Origin: Corynebacterium ulceribovis DSM 45146
Lineage (GTDB): Bacteria; Actinomycetota; Actinomycetes; Mycobacteriales; Mycobacteriaceae
Length of the DNA: 64,000 nucleotides
Reading direction: 5' to 3'
NCBI RefSeq assembly: GCF_000372445.1
Contig: NZ_AQUY01000004.1
Coordinates: 1,335 to 65,334, forward strand
Positions 37,511-46,054 of the stretch are shown here, one piece after another (the first letter of the stretch is position 1; every line of letters starts with the position of its first letter). Both the position numbers and the translations under genes were made by a program. The notes under the pieces were generated by a model that saw nothing but the letters and a program-made list of their open reading frames with translations, was not told the origin of the DNA and did no database searches.

Positions 37511-38701
37511 GTGTCGGACATTTTGCAGGTAGGGGATTCAAATCCCCGTGTAGCCGAGGTGCGAACGCTGCTTGCCCGCCTGGGTAAGCTGCCGGGCGTC
37601 ACGGGCGGCACCACGCCCGCAGGTCAATCCGCACAGCTCTACCAATCGGACTCCATTTATGACGAGGCGCTGAAAGAAGCTGTCCGTGCTTTTCAGCAAG
37701 AACGCGGCATTCGTGCCGACGGGCTGATTACTCCGGGCACGCTTCAGCTGATGCGCGAAGCCTCCTATGTACTGGGCACACGCGTGCTGAAGTTTGAACC
37801 ATCAGCACCAATGTCCGGCGATGATGTGCACAGCCTGCAAGATCAGCTCGCTGAGCTTGGTTTTTACACCGCACCAGTCAATGGTCACTTCAATGCCGAA
37901 ACCTACGAAGCGGTACGGCAGTACCAAAACGCCGTTGGCCTGGAACCGGATGGCATCTGCGGCCCATCGACCTTCCGCGAACTAAGCCTGCTGGGCCGCC
38001 GTATCACTGGTGGCTCGCCGGCCGGGCTACGTGAGAAGGAAAAGGTGCGCCAAGCTGGACCTAAGCTGTCCGGGAAGCGCATTGTCATTGATGCACACCG
38101 GTCCACCGCAGAGCCTGGCGTGACGGTACAGGGACCGTTTGGGCCGATTACTGAAGAAGAGATTCTTTGGGACCTGGCGTCACGGATTGAAGGTCGGATG
38201 GTGGCCGTCGGGGTGGAGACCATTCAGTCGCGGCCGCGCCACGATAATCCATCGCCAGAAGAGCGCGCTGAACTCGCCAATGCGGTCGGTGCCGACCTGG
38301 TGATTTCCCTGTCGGCCGATACGTACAGCAATGAGCGTGGCAATGGCGTCGCAACGTTCTATTTCGGTTCGACTGTGGGGAAGAATTCTCTGGTTGGGGA
38401 GATGCTGTCTGGCTTCATTCAGCGTGAAATTGTGGCCCGAACCCCACTTGGTGACTGTCGAACACACGCTCGAACTTGGGATCTGTTGAGGCTCACCCAG
38501 ATGCCGACTGTTGAAGTGTCTGTGGGTTACCTGTCCAACCCACATGACATCGAAGTGCTCACCGATCCGGCGCACCGCGAAGCGATTGCGGAAGCAGTCA
38601 TTGTGGCAATTAAGCGTCTGTATCTGCTGGAGGACGACTTCGTCCAAACCGGCACCTTTGACTTCCGCGAACTAATCGAAGTCGAGAAGAACGCCGACTA
38701 G
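37511..38701 (+). CDS. cwlM: CwlM-type N-acetylmuramoyl-L-alanine amidase homologue, probably inactive
   Basis: A 396-residue protein with no signal peptide. Two peptidoglycan-binding domains (about residues 5-70 and 90-155) precede an Amidase_3 domain (about 188-385). The zinc site is damaged: the first His is kept (VIDAH) but the glycine-rich DPGHGG motif is gone, and the usual SLHAN reads SLSAD, so the second His is lost. Mycobacterial CwlM, in the same neighbourhood, is a cytoplasmic pseudo-enzyme that regulates MurA; the same role is likely here. GTG start with AAGGAG 12 bases upstream. Confidence 0.88.
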   Translation: MSDILQVGDSNPRVAEVRTLLARLGKLPGVTGGTTPAGQSAQLYQSDSIYDEALKEAVRAFQQERGIRADGLITPGTLQLMREASYVLGTRVLKFEPSAPMSGDDVHSLQDQLAELGFYTAPVNGHFNAETYEAVRQYQNAVGLEPDGICGPSTFRELSLLGRRITGGSPAGLREKEKVRQAGPKLSGKRIVIDAHRSTAEPGVTVQGPFGPITEEEILWDLASRIEGRMVAVGVETIQSRPRHDNPSPEERAELANAVGADLVISLSADTYSNERGNGVATFYFGSTVGKNSLVGEMLSGFIQREIVARTPLGDCRTHARTWDLLRLTQMPTVEVSVGYLSNPHDIEVLTDPAHREAIAEAVIVAIKRLYLLEDDFVQTGTFDFRELIEVEKNAD

Positions 38702-38747
38702 GCGCACACCACACCGGAGCCTCACCGGGCCTGGGCCGGAGTCGGAA

Positions 38748-39398
38748 CTACACGTCTTTCTTGTGGTTCCGAACTGGCACCGGGTAGCTCACTTGCATGG
38801 AGCGGAAGAGCTGCTCCTGTTGTAGCTGGTCAAGTGCCATTTCCACTTCCATAGACCAGTTCATCTGTCCGGGAAGATCCAATCGCAGTCGCGGAATCTG
38901 CGGGTCATCCGCGACGATGTGAAACCCCGCCTCAAGCAACAGCTCAATGGCAATGACTTCATCGCTGCGGTGCGTGCACCCGAAAGCTTCAATCGCCTTG
39001 ACGCCACGGCGGGTCAAGTCGGCAACCGCTCCGTCAACAAGCAACGATTCCAAGCCCTCACCCTGGAAACCTGGGGCGATTTTTAGGCTGGTTACCACGA
39101 TGGCGTCCGCACTAACTGGGGCAGTGGGCAGGTGGCGTTGGCGGGGGACGAAGCGCGGCGGAGCGTAGATGATGGTGCCGAGGGTGCGGTCCGGATCCAG
39201 GCAAATAAGGTTCTGACCTGCAGTTCCCCATTCGAGTTGGACTTGGCTGAGCCAGGCTTCCTTGTCGATGACGCAAGCGGTGTCGGCTAATTCCGCGCCG
39301 TCGGAGGTCGGCTCGGTTTCCCAGTACAGCGATTCCATGGTGGCGGGCAGCACGGCACCAAGATCGCGGATATCGACAGGCATGAGCTGTGTGAGCAT
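38748..39398 (-). CDS. GNAT family N-acetyltransferase-like protein
   Basis: A 216-residue protein. The middle part has a GNAT-like acetyl-CoA loop (LKIAPGFQGEGLESLLVDGA, about residues 108-127). It corresponds by position to mycobacterial Rv3916c, downstream of the CwlM gene and converging on it, next to parB. The substrate is unknown. AGGTAAG lies upstream of the ATG at 39398; the gap to parB is 46 bases, so it may be the last gene of the parA-parB unit's far neighbour rather than part of it. Confidence 0.8.
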   Translation of the reverse strand: MLTQLMPVDIRDLGAVLPATMESLYWETEPTSDGAELADTACVIDKEAWLSQVQLEWGTAGQNLICLDPDRTLGTIIYAPPRFVPRQRHLPTAPVSADAIVVTSLKIAPGFQGEGLESLLVDGAVADLTRRGVKAIEAFGCTHRSDEVIAIELLLEAGFHIVADDPQIPRLRLDLPGQMNWSMEVEMALDQLQQEQLFRSMQVSYPVPVRNHKKDV

Positions 39399-39444
39399 GG
39401 CTTACCTCGGATTGGTCAGGGACTGCGGGAGTACGTGCTGCAGG

Positions 39445-40632
39445 CTAGTTCGTGTCGTCCGCTGGCTGGCCGAGTAGGTCCATGAGGCGGTCGAGGTCGG
39501 AGAGGTCTCCGAATTCGAGCACGATCTTGCCCTTCTTTTTACCCATTGTGACGCTGACTTTGGTGTCGAATGCGTCAGAAAGTCGGTTTGCGAAGGCGCC
39601 CAGCTGCGGTGGTTGGGCAGCAGGGGTCCGCTTTGCGGGCTGAATACGCCCTGAGCCGTTGTTCAGCAGGGTGACAGCTTCCTCTGTCGCGCGGACGGAC
39701 AGGCCTTCCTGGACGATTCTGGACGCCAAATGCTCCTGGTCTGCCGTCCCGGTCTTCAACCCCAGCAGCGCTCGGGCATGACCAGCGGACAACACCCCGG
39801 CGGCTACACGACGTTGCACCGGAACTGGTAGCTGCAGCAGACGAATAGTGTTCGTAATTACTGGCCGTGACCTGCCCAGACGGTCCGCGAGCTCGGCCTG
39901 AGTGACGCCGAATTCTTCCAAGAGCTGCTGGTAAGCTGCCGCCTCCTCGAGGGGAGTGAGCTGCACGCGGTGGATGTTTTCCAACAACGCATCGCGCAGC
40001 AGATGTTCTTCTTCGGTCTCCCGGACGATTGCCGGAATAGCGTCCAGCCCGGCTTGCTGCGACGCCCGCCAGCGCCGCTCACCCATAATCAGCTCATAGC
40101 GCCCACCAACTGGCCGCACCACAATCGGTTGCAGCAGGCCGAACTCTTTAATGGAGTGCGCGAGTTCAGCGAGTGCTTCCGGTTCGAAGGTGTCGCGGGG
40201 CTGCTTCGGGTTGGGGGAGATGAGTTCGAGCGGCACTTCTTGGAAGGTGGCGCCGAATTCATTTGTTTCGGTAGGCGGGTGGGCATCCGTTGGCTGCGAC
40301 GCGGGAGATTTTTCCTCCGAGTCCTTTGGTGTGCGGGCCGGTGCGCTTCCAGTCCCCGATTCGGTTGGCTTTTGGTTGCTGTCATCGGCGTCGGGCTTTT
40401 TGACGAAAGCCGGCGGCGTTTGACCTTTTTCGGCATTTTCACGCTTGTCGCTCGGTGGGCTAGCACTAACGTCACTTTCGTCACTGTGACGTTGTTTGCG
40501 CGGGCCGCCGAGAATGATGTCGGCGGCATCGTTGGTTAACCGTGGTCCACTTGGTGATGTTGCCGCTGGAATCAATGACGCGAGTCCACGGCCGAGGCCA
40601 CCACGCTGAGAGTTACTTCGTTTGGTGTTCAA
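39445..40632 (-). CDS. parB: Chromosome partitioning protein ParB
   Basis: A 395-residue CTP-dependent DNA clamp that loads at parS. A disordered region rich in Ser, Pro and Glu (about residues 10-125) precedes the ParB/Sulfiredoxin-like nuclease fold with MGERRWRA (the CTP-site GERR motif). The helix-turn-helix region ([19 protein letters not shown]) follows, and a C-terminal dimer domain ends the protein. The start is TTG 40632. It is 21 bases after parA on the same strand. Confidence 0.95.
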   Translation of the reverse strand: MNTKRSNSQRGGLGRGLASLIPAATSPSGPRLTNDAADIILGGPRKQRHSDESDVSASPPSDKRENAEKGQTPPAFVKKPDADDSNQKPTESGTGSAPARTPKDSEEKSPASQPTDAHPPTETNEFGATFQEVPLELISPNPKQPRDTFEPEALAELAHSIKEFGLLQPIVVRPVGGRYELIMGERRWRASQQAGLDAIPAIVRETEEEHLLRDALLENIHRVQLTPLEEAAAYQQLLEEFGVTQAELADRLGRSRPVITNTIRLLQLPVPVQRRVAAGVLSAGHARALLGLKTGTADQEHLASRIVQEGLSVRATEEAVTLLNNGSGRIQPAKRTPAAQPPQLGAFANRLSDAFDTKVSVTMGKKKGKIVLEFGDLSDLDRLMDLLGQPADDTN

Positions 40633-40653
40633 TCTTCTATCATTCTGTTCTCG

Positions 40654-41580
40654 TTAGGATTCCTGCGGTGCGACGCCAACTACGCCGGACTCGTCGTTTG
40701 GCAGGTAGTCCCCTCGGGTGTGGAATTCTTTGGCAGCACGCATATATGCCATCGCTCCGGTTGAACCCGGGTCGTAGGTCATAATGGTTTGTCCATAGCT
40801 CGGAGCTTCCGCAACTTTCACGGACCGTGGGATCTTGGTGCGGAGGACAGCGTCTTGGAAGAAGCCTTGGACTTCACGTGCAACTTGGTCGGAAAGCTTG
40901 GTGCGGCCGTCATACATGGTGAGCAGAATGCCGGAAATGTGTAGTTGGGCATTCAACCCTTGGCGAATGAGGTTAACGTTCGTCAGCAACTGGCTGACGC
41001 CCTCGAGTGCGTAGTACTCACACTGAATTGGGATGATGAGTTCGCGGCCGGCGGTCATTGCGTTGATCGTGAGCAGACCGAGGGATGGTGGACAGTCAAC
41101 GATGACGTAGTCGTATCCGTGCTCTTCGACGAACTCATCTGAGATAGCATCTGCGAGTCGATGTTCTCGACGCTCCATGCCGACCAATTCAATCTCGGAG
41201 CCAGCTAAGTCAATGGTTGCTGGGATACAAAAGATATTTGGCGACTCAGTGCTTGGCTGCGCCGCTTCTTCCGGGGTGACTTCGCCCAGCAAAAGTTCGT
41301 ACACCGATGTAGTCCCCGAGCTATGCTCGACGCCTAGGGCAGTGGATGCATTGCCCTGAGGGTCCATGTCAATGACGAGCACTTTCAGTCCATGGAGTGC
41401 GAGTGCGACAGCGAAGTTGACTGTTGTCGTAGTTTTACCGACACCACCCTTTTGGTTCGCGATGGTCACAAACCGTGGCTGTGCCGGTCGCGGCAAGGTC
41501 AGTCCGGATGGGTTTCGAACTTCGGCGGCGTGACGAGCGGCAGCTGCAATTGGAGTTTCGGCCCAGTCATTATCGGCCAT
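40654..41580 (-). CDS. parA: Chromosome partitioning ATPase ParA
   Basis: A 308-residue deviant-Walker ATPase. The motif KGGVGKTTTTVN has the signature Lys of ParA/MinD proteins. DMDPQGN and the VIVDCPPS switch follow. It works with ParB on parS to separate the origins and helps set polar anchoring in corynebacteria. A 40-residue N-terminal extension precedes the core. GGAAAGGTG lies before the ATG at 41580. Four of the five parS sites lie just upstream. Confidence 0.96.
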   Translation of the reverse strand: MADNDWAETPIAAAARHAAEVRNPSGLTLPRPAQPRFVTIANQKGGVGKTTTTVNFAVALALHGLKVLVIDMDPQGNASTALGVEHSSGTTSVYELLLGEVTPEEAAQPSTESPNIFCIPATIDLAGSEIELVGMERREHRLADAISDEFVEEHGYDYVIVDCPPSLGLLTINAMTAGRELIIPIQCEYYALEGVSQLLTNVNLIRQGLNAQLHISGILLTMYDGRTKLSDQVAREVQGFFQDAVLRTKIPRSVKVAEAPSYGQTIMTYDPGSTGAMAYMRAAKEFHTRGDYLPNDESGVVGVAPQES

Positions 41581-41620
41581 TTAGACACCTTTCCAGGGAA
41601 TTGGCGGCACATGCTGGCGA

Positions 41621-41636
41621 TGTTTCACGTGAAACA
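41621..41636. repeat. parS site 1
   Basis: Perfect palindrome TGTTTCACGTGAAACA, the bacterial parS consensus. It lies 40 bases upstream of parA. Confidence 0.95.
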
Positions 41637-41721
41637 TTCAAACTCAGCGACTACCTATTTAATCTAGTACGAACTTACGAATAATCACACCGCCACCAAG
41701 CCGATGCTTTGAATTTGTGAA

Positions 41722-41737
41722 CGTTTCACGTGAAACA
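41722..41737. repeat. parS site 2 (one mismatch)
   Basis: CGTTTCACGTGAAACA: the parS consensus with C for T at the first position. Confidence 0.85.
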
Positions 41738-41786
41738 CTGCGAACCTTGCCCAGCCCGTTCCGCATGATTCAGTCGCCGTCGTCTT

Positions 41787-41802
41787 TGTTTCACGTGAAA
41801 CA
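41787..41802. repeat. parS site 3
   Basis: Perfect TGTTTCACGTGAAACA. Confidence 0.95.
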
Positions 41803-41857
41803 TTCGGAGACAGTTGGCTGAGCGCTAGACAGCTGTCCTCGCCCCCGACCGATGCAA

Positions 41858-41873
41858 TGTTTCACGTGAAACA
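41858..41873. repeat. parS site 4
   Basis: Perfect TGTTTCACGTGAAACA, just downstream of the rsmG stop codon. Confidence 0.95.
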
Positions 41874-41892
41874 TTCCTCGGCTCGGCCCCTA

Positions 41893-42651
41893 TTACTTCT
41901 TGGCAATGTCGATAATGAAGGTTGGCTCTTCTACATAGCTCGGAGCCACTTCGGTGACCTTCGCATTGCGTCCCCCAAACTTCTTCACTAACGCAGCATC
42001 CCGTTCGACTTCTTCTGCGACGGAGTCCCCCTTCATAGCGAGCATGTGACCGCCTGAGCGGAGCAAGGGGAGGGACCATTCCGCAAGTCGCCCCAGTGGA
42101 GCCACGGCACGACTTGTAATCACGTCGCTGTTACCCGCCACTGCGGCGACATCTTTACTCTCTGCGCGTCCCCGCAAGACGGTGACATTCTCCAGCCCGA
42201 GTTCCTGAACAACCTCGGATAGGTAAGTGGTGCGTCGCAGCGCCGACTCCACCAAAGTGATTTTCAGATCCGGTCGAACGATTGCCAGTGGAATGCCGGG
42301 CAGCCCAGCGCCGGATCCGATGTCCACTACTGACGCATCCTCCGGCATCAATTCCGCAACCGCGACACAGTTAAGAATGTGCCGTTCCCATAGCCGCGGC
42401 ACTTCCCGCGGCCCAATAATCCCGCGCACTGACGCAACCGTCGCAAGCGAGTCATGATACTTCTTCAGCTTGTCAGCAGCCACAGGGAACTCAATATCTA
42501 CTGCCGGAGGGGGAGGGGACATCAGCGACAGAATCGTCACAGTGTCACCTGCCCGCACCGCATCCACTATTGGTTCATCTAGCTCACGTTCGCCATGAGC
42601 TTCGGCACGCGAGCCCAAGTCTGGGCCGCGCAACTGATTGGGATCAACCAT
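41893..42651 (-). CDS. rsmG: 16S rRNA (guanine-527 N7) methyltransferase
   Basis: A 252-residue AdoMet-dependent enzyme that methylates G527 of 16S rRNA. The AdoMet loop VVDIGSGAGLPGIPLAI (about residues 109-125) and the RAVAPL motif are typical. The N-terminus is about 35 residues longer than average RsmG; the start at 42651 is kept because GAGGAAG precedes it at normal spacing. It is flanked by parS on both sides. Confidence 0.94.
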   Translation of the reverse strand: MVDPNQLRGPDLGSRAEAHGERELDEPIVDAVRAGDTVTILSLMSPPPPAVDIEFPVAADKLKKYHDSLATVASVRGIIGPREVPRLWERHILNCVAVAELMPEDASVVDIGSGAGLPGIPLAIVRPDLKITLVESALRRTTYLSEVVQELGLENVTVLRGRAESKDVAAVAGNSDVITSRAVAPLGRLAEWSLPLLRSGGHMLAMKGDSVAEEVERDAALVKKFGGRNAKVTEVAPSYVEEPTFIIDIAKK

Positions 42652-42680
42652 CTACTTCTTCCTCAATTCAAACAAGAGAA

Positions 42681-42696
42681 TGTTTCACGTGAAACA
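42681..42696. repeat. parS site 5
   Basis: Perfect TGTTTCACGTGAAACA between jag and rsmG. Confidence 0.95.
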
Positions 42697-42729
42697 TCGC
42701 CGTTCCACCGGCGTCCACGCATGTAATTA

Positions 42730-43224
42730 CTAGCGGGTAATTTCCTCATCCGAGGTTAGAATGAGATGCCGCGACGGACCAAGTCCCTCACTATGGGAAG
42801 AAACCCCATCCAGCGTTCCCACAAAGTCATGCGCCACCTTGCGTTCAAACGGAGTCATCGGCCGCAGATTCTGATTCAAACCCGTCGTTCGCAACTCATC
42901 GGCCGCCCACGCTACCTCCCGCTCAACATCCCGTTTGACACCTTCACGCCAACCCAGCACATCCAACATGATGTCCGAGCGCTCACCAATCCTGTGCGCA
43001 ACTGCCAGCCGGACAATGGTCTGCAGCGCCTCGAGCGTCTTACCCTCTTCACCAACGAAGCGCTCTAAGTCCTCGCCGCCAACCAATTCGACGAAAGCAC
43101 GCTCACCAGAGACCCCGAACTCTAAGTCACCGTCAAAATCCAGAATATCGAGCAGCGCTTCGAGATAGTCAGCGCCGACGCTGCCTTCCGCTTCCAGCTC
43201 TGCAATTGACCGACTGTCCGACAT
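42730..43224 (-). CDS. jag: KH/R3H domain RNA-binding protein (Jag/KhpB type)
   Basis: A 164-residue protein. A KH-like domain with VGEEGKTLEALQTIVRLAV (the GxxG loop here reads GEEGK) is followed by an R3H domain with MTPFERKVAHDFV. The Jag N-terminal domain is missing, as in other actinobacteria. The family binds RNA and affects cell elongation and division. GAGG lies 7 bases before the ATG. It follows yidC, but a terminator hairpin sits between the two. Confidence 0.92.
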   Translation of the reverse strand: MSDSRSIAELEAEGSVGADYLEALLDILDFDGDLEFGVSGERAFVELVGGEDLERFVGEEGKTLEALQTIVRLAVAHRIGERSDIMLDVLGWREGVKRDVEREVAWAADELRTTGLNQNLRPMTPFERKVAHDFVGTLDGVSSHSEGLGPSRHLILTSDEEITR

Positions 43225-43272
43225 GGTTGCCTCCTGAGTTCTACTCCCACAAGTCTAGACAAAGCAGGCATA

Positions 43273-43318
43273 CAAAAACCCGCCAGCGTTTCATCTCATG
43301 TGAAACGGCTGGCGGGTT
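43273..43318 (-). terminator. Intrinsic terminator between yidC and jag
   Basis: AACCCGCCAGC (43277-43287) pairs with GCTGGCGGGTT (43308-43318), with an inner GTTTCA/TGAAAC stem. The minus strand continues with TTTTTG. Some read-through to jag is probable given the conserved order. Confidence 0.8.
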
Positions 43319-43343
43319 AGTCCCGGTGAAGGTGGGGCAGTGG

Positions 43344-44402
43344 CTAGGACTCCGGTTGGTCCTTGTGTTCCTTGCTCTCACGCAGCTGCTCGATAGCGCT
43401 CTTCTTGCGCTCAGCGCGGGAGGCCTTCTTTGGGTTGTTCGGCCGCACGCCTGGCTTCGGTGCCAACTTCTGGCGGGCTTCCCGAGCCTGCGTCTTCTCT
43501 GCTTCCGCTTCCTCAACCTCTTCGCGGTCAACGATGCCGAAGATAATCTTCTGCTGGAAGTAGGTCCAGATGTTCGACGTGGTCATGTAGACCAGCAGAC
43601 CAACGTGCCACAAGAAACCGGTCGCCAGAATCATCAGCGGCATGAACCACAGCATCATCTTGTTCATCATGCCGGTCATCGCTTCTTGCTGCTGCGCCAT
43701 CATGTCATCAGCTGCAGGCGCCGGCACCAAGCCAGCTGCCTTACGGTTCTTCTGGCGCGCAATGCTGATCCGGGCGTTCATGTGAATCGCGAACGCGGAG
43801 AAAACCATCAGCGGCACAGTAACAAGCGCAATGTCAGTTCGGGTGAAGTCCACATCACCGTTGGCGGAGAACGCCGGGTACATTTCCGAACCCATCGACA
43901 GGTAGCCCGACAGTGGGGCACCGAAGAGGCGGGCGTCTAGGAAGGACTGCACGTCCGTCGCCGAGAACATGTAGTTAGCGGTTTCGCGGTTCTGCTCGAA
44001 GCTCAGACCAAGCTGCCCGCGGCCAGTACCGGTGCGGTTGAACATTCGTAGCACGTGGAACAGACCGAAGAACACCGGAATCTGAACCAGCATCGGCACA
44101 CAGCCGGCGAGCGTACTCACGCCCTCTTTCTGCTGAATGGCCTTGCGCTCTTGGTTGAGCTTCATTGGGTCATTCTTGTACTTGCGCTGCAGTTCCTTCA
44201 TCTGCGGCGCAATCTTCTGCATCTTCCGCATGGAACGCATCTGCTTCAGCGATGGGAAGAACAGCAATCCACGGACAGTAAACACCAGCAGGATAATGGA
44301 CAGCGCCCAGGTGATACCCAGGTCCTTATCCATCACCAGGCCGAGCGCTTCGCGCCAGAACCACATGATGGCCGAGATCGGCCAGTAAACAAAGTTGAGC
44401 AC
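43344..44402 (-). CDS. yidC: Membrane protein insertase YidC
   Basis: A 352-residue insertase of the YidC/Oxa1/Alb3 family that places membrane proteins with or without SecYEG. It has five hydrophobic helices and the family block around GCVPMLVQIPVFFGLFHVLR. The basic C-terminal tail (Lys/Arg/Glu) likely contacts ribosomes. No large periplasmic P1 domain is present, as expected for Gram-positive types. It starts at GTG 44402 with AAGGAG 12 bases upstream, a rather long spacing. Confidence 0.95.
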   Translation of the reverse strand: MLNFVYWPISAIMWFWREALGLVMDKDLGITWALSIILLVFTVRGLLFFPSLKQMRSMRKMQKIAPQMKELQRKYKNDPMKLNQERKAIQQKEGVSTLAGCVPMLVQIPVFFGLFHVLRMFNRTGTGRGQLGLSFEQNRETANYMFSATDVQSFLDARLFGAPLSGYLSMGSEMYPAFSANGDVDFTRTDIALVTVPLMVFSAFAIHMNARISIARQKNRKAAGLVPAPAADDMMAQQQEAMTGMMNKMMLWFMPLMILATGFLWHVGLLVYMTTSNIWTYFQQKIIFGIVDREEVEEAEAEKTQAREARQKLAPKPGVRPNNPKKASRAERKKSAIEQLRESKEHKDQPES

Positions 44403-44529
44403 GGTGGGGTAGAGCTCCTTACAGATTTTCAGGTCAGGTGGTCACCGGGTACCACCGAACTTCATTACCAGTCAATAGGGTATACGCAGCTCGCGGGCGG
44501 TGGTTAACCGCCGCCCCGCGTTATCGGGG

Positions 44530-44832
44530 CTATCGAACTGGGTCCCAGCCTCCGGGATGCCACGGACCACACTTAGATAAACGTATGAGGGCCATGATAG
44601 TTCCGCGGACCGCGCCATACTTGGTGACCGCGCCGATGGCGTAACTACTGCAGGTTGGTTCGAACCGGCAGGTGGGGCTCCCTTTCATTGGCGACAGGAC
44701 GCGTTGGTAAAACCGCAGCGCTGCTAGTGCGCCGCGTTGCAAAAGACTTGGGCGTATTGACGTATTGGCCGCCGGTTTTTCGTGGCCACAGCTGACTTGG
44801 TGGTCGTGACTATGCTTCTGGTGTCCGCACAT
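44530..44832 (-). CDS. yidD: Membrane protein insertion efficiency factor YidD
   Basis: A 100-residue protein. The core FYQRVLSPMKGSPTCRFEPT and CSSYAIGAVTKYG, with the final LSKCGPWHPGGWDPV, are family signatures. Its N-terminus is His-rich (MCGHQKHSHDHQ), which is not typical and may bind metal or be a poor start call. It overlaps the end of rnpA by 23 bases in another frame, so translation is coupled. Confidence 0.93.
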   Translation of the reverse strand: MCGHQKHSHDHQVSCGHEKPAANTSIRPSLLQRGALAALRFYQRVLSPMKGSPTCRFEPTCSSYAIGAVTKYGAVRGTIMALIRLSKCGPWHPGGWDPVR

Positions 44833-45196
44833 CGAAGGCCCCCTTCTTGCGCAGCGAAGCTAGAGCAGAACGCAGGTCCGCTTCAATATCAGCGGATTCG
44901 GCGGTCGCTGATGCAGCAAGCGCGCGGACTACGATGTCGCTGTGCGGTGGCACGTCGGCCATAAACGTCATTAAGCAATGGCGAAGCCGTCGGGATACTC
45001 GGTGGCGAACCACGGCATTACCGACGGCTTTAGACACAATCAGCCCGAACCGAGGTCCACCGGTGCGTACCGGAGTCAGTTCAGGCTGGTGAGTGTAAGC
45101 ATGCATCACGATGGTCTTCCGACCAGCGCGTTTCCCCTTCTTTACGACGCGGCTAAAGTTCGCCGAACCGGAAAGCTTGTGTGGAGCGGGCAGCAT
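44810..45196 (-). CDS. rnpA: Ribonuclease P protein component
   Basis: A 128-residue basic protein that, with the RNA subunit, cuts the 5' leader of pre-tRNA. The N-terminal KLSGSANFSRVVKKGKRAG and the RNR-type motif VGNAVVRHRVSRRLRH are seen. It lies 22 bases after rpmH on the same strand, the standard rpmH-rnpA pair upstream of dnaA. Confidence 0.95.
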   Translation of the reverse strand: MLPAPHKLSGSANFSRVVKKGKRAGRKTIVMHAYTHQPELTPVRTGGPRFGLIVSKAVGNAVVRHRVSRRLRHCLMTFMADVPPHSDIVVRALAASATAESADIEADLRSALASLRKKGAFDVRTPEA

Positions 45197-45219
45197 GTAA
45201 GCCCTTGGTTTCGCTTAGA

Positions 45220-45357
45220 TTAAGCGGACAGACGTGCGCGGCCCTTGTGGCGGCGAGCTGCAATCACAGCGCGGCCGGAGCGGGTACGCATACGGGTACG
45301 GAAGCCGTGAACCTTGGCACGACGGCGGTTGTTTGGCTGGAAAGTGCGCTTCGACAC
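45220..45357 (-). CDS. rpmH: 50S ribosomal protein L34
   Basis: A 45-residue, highly basic ribosomal protein. The sequence [18 protein letters not shown] is diagnostic. Its GTG start at 45357 has AGGAG 8 bases upstream; a much longer frame upstream is not coding. It is divergent from dnaA. Confidence 0.97.
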   Translation of the reverse strand: MSKRTFQPNNRRRAKVHGFRTRMRTRSGRAVIAARRHKGRARLSA

Positions 45358-45721
45358 AGAAAACTCCTGAATGACAGGACTCGTAGCCACCGGCGACAAC
45401 GGGTTGCCCAAAGCAACGCTGCTGTCAGCGTAGTAACCATCAAGTCCATTGACGATGGTAAAACTCGGCCCAAGCAGAATGTGGTCCTGCGGAGGAATCC
45501 GAGTCACCCGCGCGGCGCTTGAGCAGTGCAACCTGCCAAGAGCTTGACAACGAGTGAGAACACCCGGCCGACAAAACGGCTGGCGTGTGTAGACGATCAC
45601 AGGCTACTAAATAGGGCGAATAGAGACAAATTAGGTGTTTAGCTAGTCGGTAAATTACAGTGGTGAGATTATTTCCGACACGCCGAATTGAAATCCCACA
45701 TCTAGCGGCATAAATGTGCCT

Positions 45722-45794
45722 GGGAGTTGAGTGGGCTAGTTTTCGCTGCTAACCTTTGGGATCCCTGACGGAACCGGAGCAGCGAAGGTTTTTA
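45722..45794 (+). ncRNA. Candidate small RNA or dnaA-leader attenuator
   Basis: TTGAAA (45688-45693) and ATAAAT (45710-45715), 16 bases apart, form a promoter-like pair. A transcript starting near 45722 would end at a 9-bp perfect stem TTCGCTGCT (45742-45750) / AGCAGCGAA (45778-45786) followed by GGTTTTTA. No plus-strand gene lies upstream that this terminator could serve. Extent and existence are inferred. Confidence 0.35.
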
Positions 45795-45804
45795 TCCCCA
45801 GTCC

Positions 45805-45973
45805 TGTGGACAACAACTGCTCGAATTCGCTTGGAAGATGGCGATAATTCCACATCTATGCAGGTCAGCTAGCCTGAATTGCCTAAACCTAGGCCAATGC
45901 AGCAGATGTGCATAAGCTGTGGAAGAATCAACCATCTGCCGTTGTCCACACCTGTGGATAACATTGTGGATCA
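45805..45973. promoter_or_regulatory. DnaA boxes upstream of dnaA
   Basis: TGTGGACAA at 45805-45813, TTGTCCACA at 45942-45950, and TGTGGATAA at 45953-45961, plus a weaker TGTGGATCA at 45965-45973. Likely dnaA autoregulation and/or part of the origin. Confidence 0.75.
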
Positions 45974-46054
45974 ACAGGCCACACCCACTTCTGGGATGTG
46001 GACTGGGCAGTGAATAAAATTTTTCGAACTACGACTAGGTGGAGGCAAAGCGAC

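Larger units (their letters stand above)
41581..41892. other. parA-rsmG intergenic region
   Basis: This 312-base stretch holds four parS sites and the parA promoter region. Nothing else was recognised in it. Confidence 0.8.
45358..46054. other. rpmH-dnaA intergenic region
   Basis: This 697-base region holds the rpmH promoter region, a promoter-plus-terminator element at 45688-45794, and DnaA boxes at 45805-45973. No protein gene was recognised. Confidence 0.8.

Noticed and set aside
43288..43306. GTTTCATCTCATGTGAAAC as a sixth parS
   Set aside because: The centre differs from CACGTG and the arms form part of the yidC terminator stem.
45220..45600. Longer 126-codon form of rpmH
   Set aside because: L34 is 44-47 residues; the GTG at 45357 has a good AGGAG site and the extension is not ribosomal sequence.
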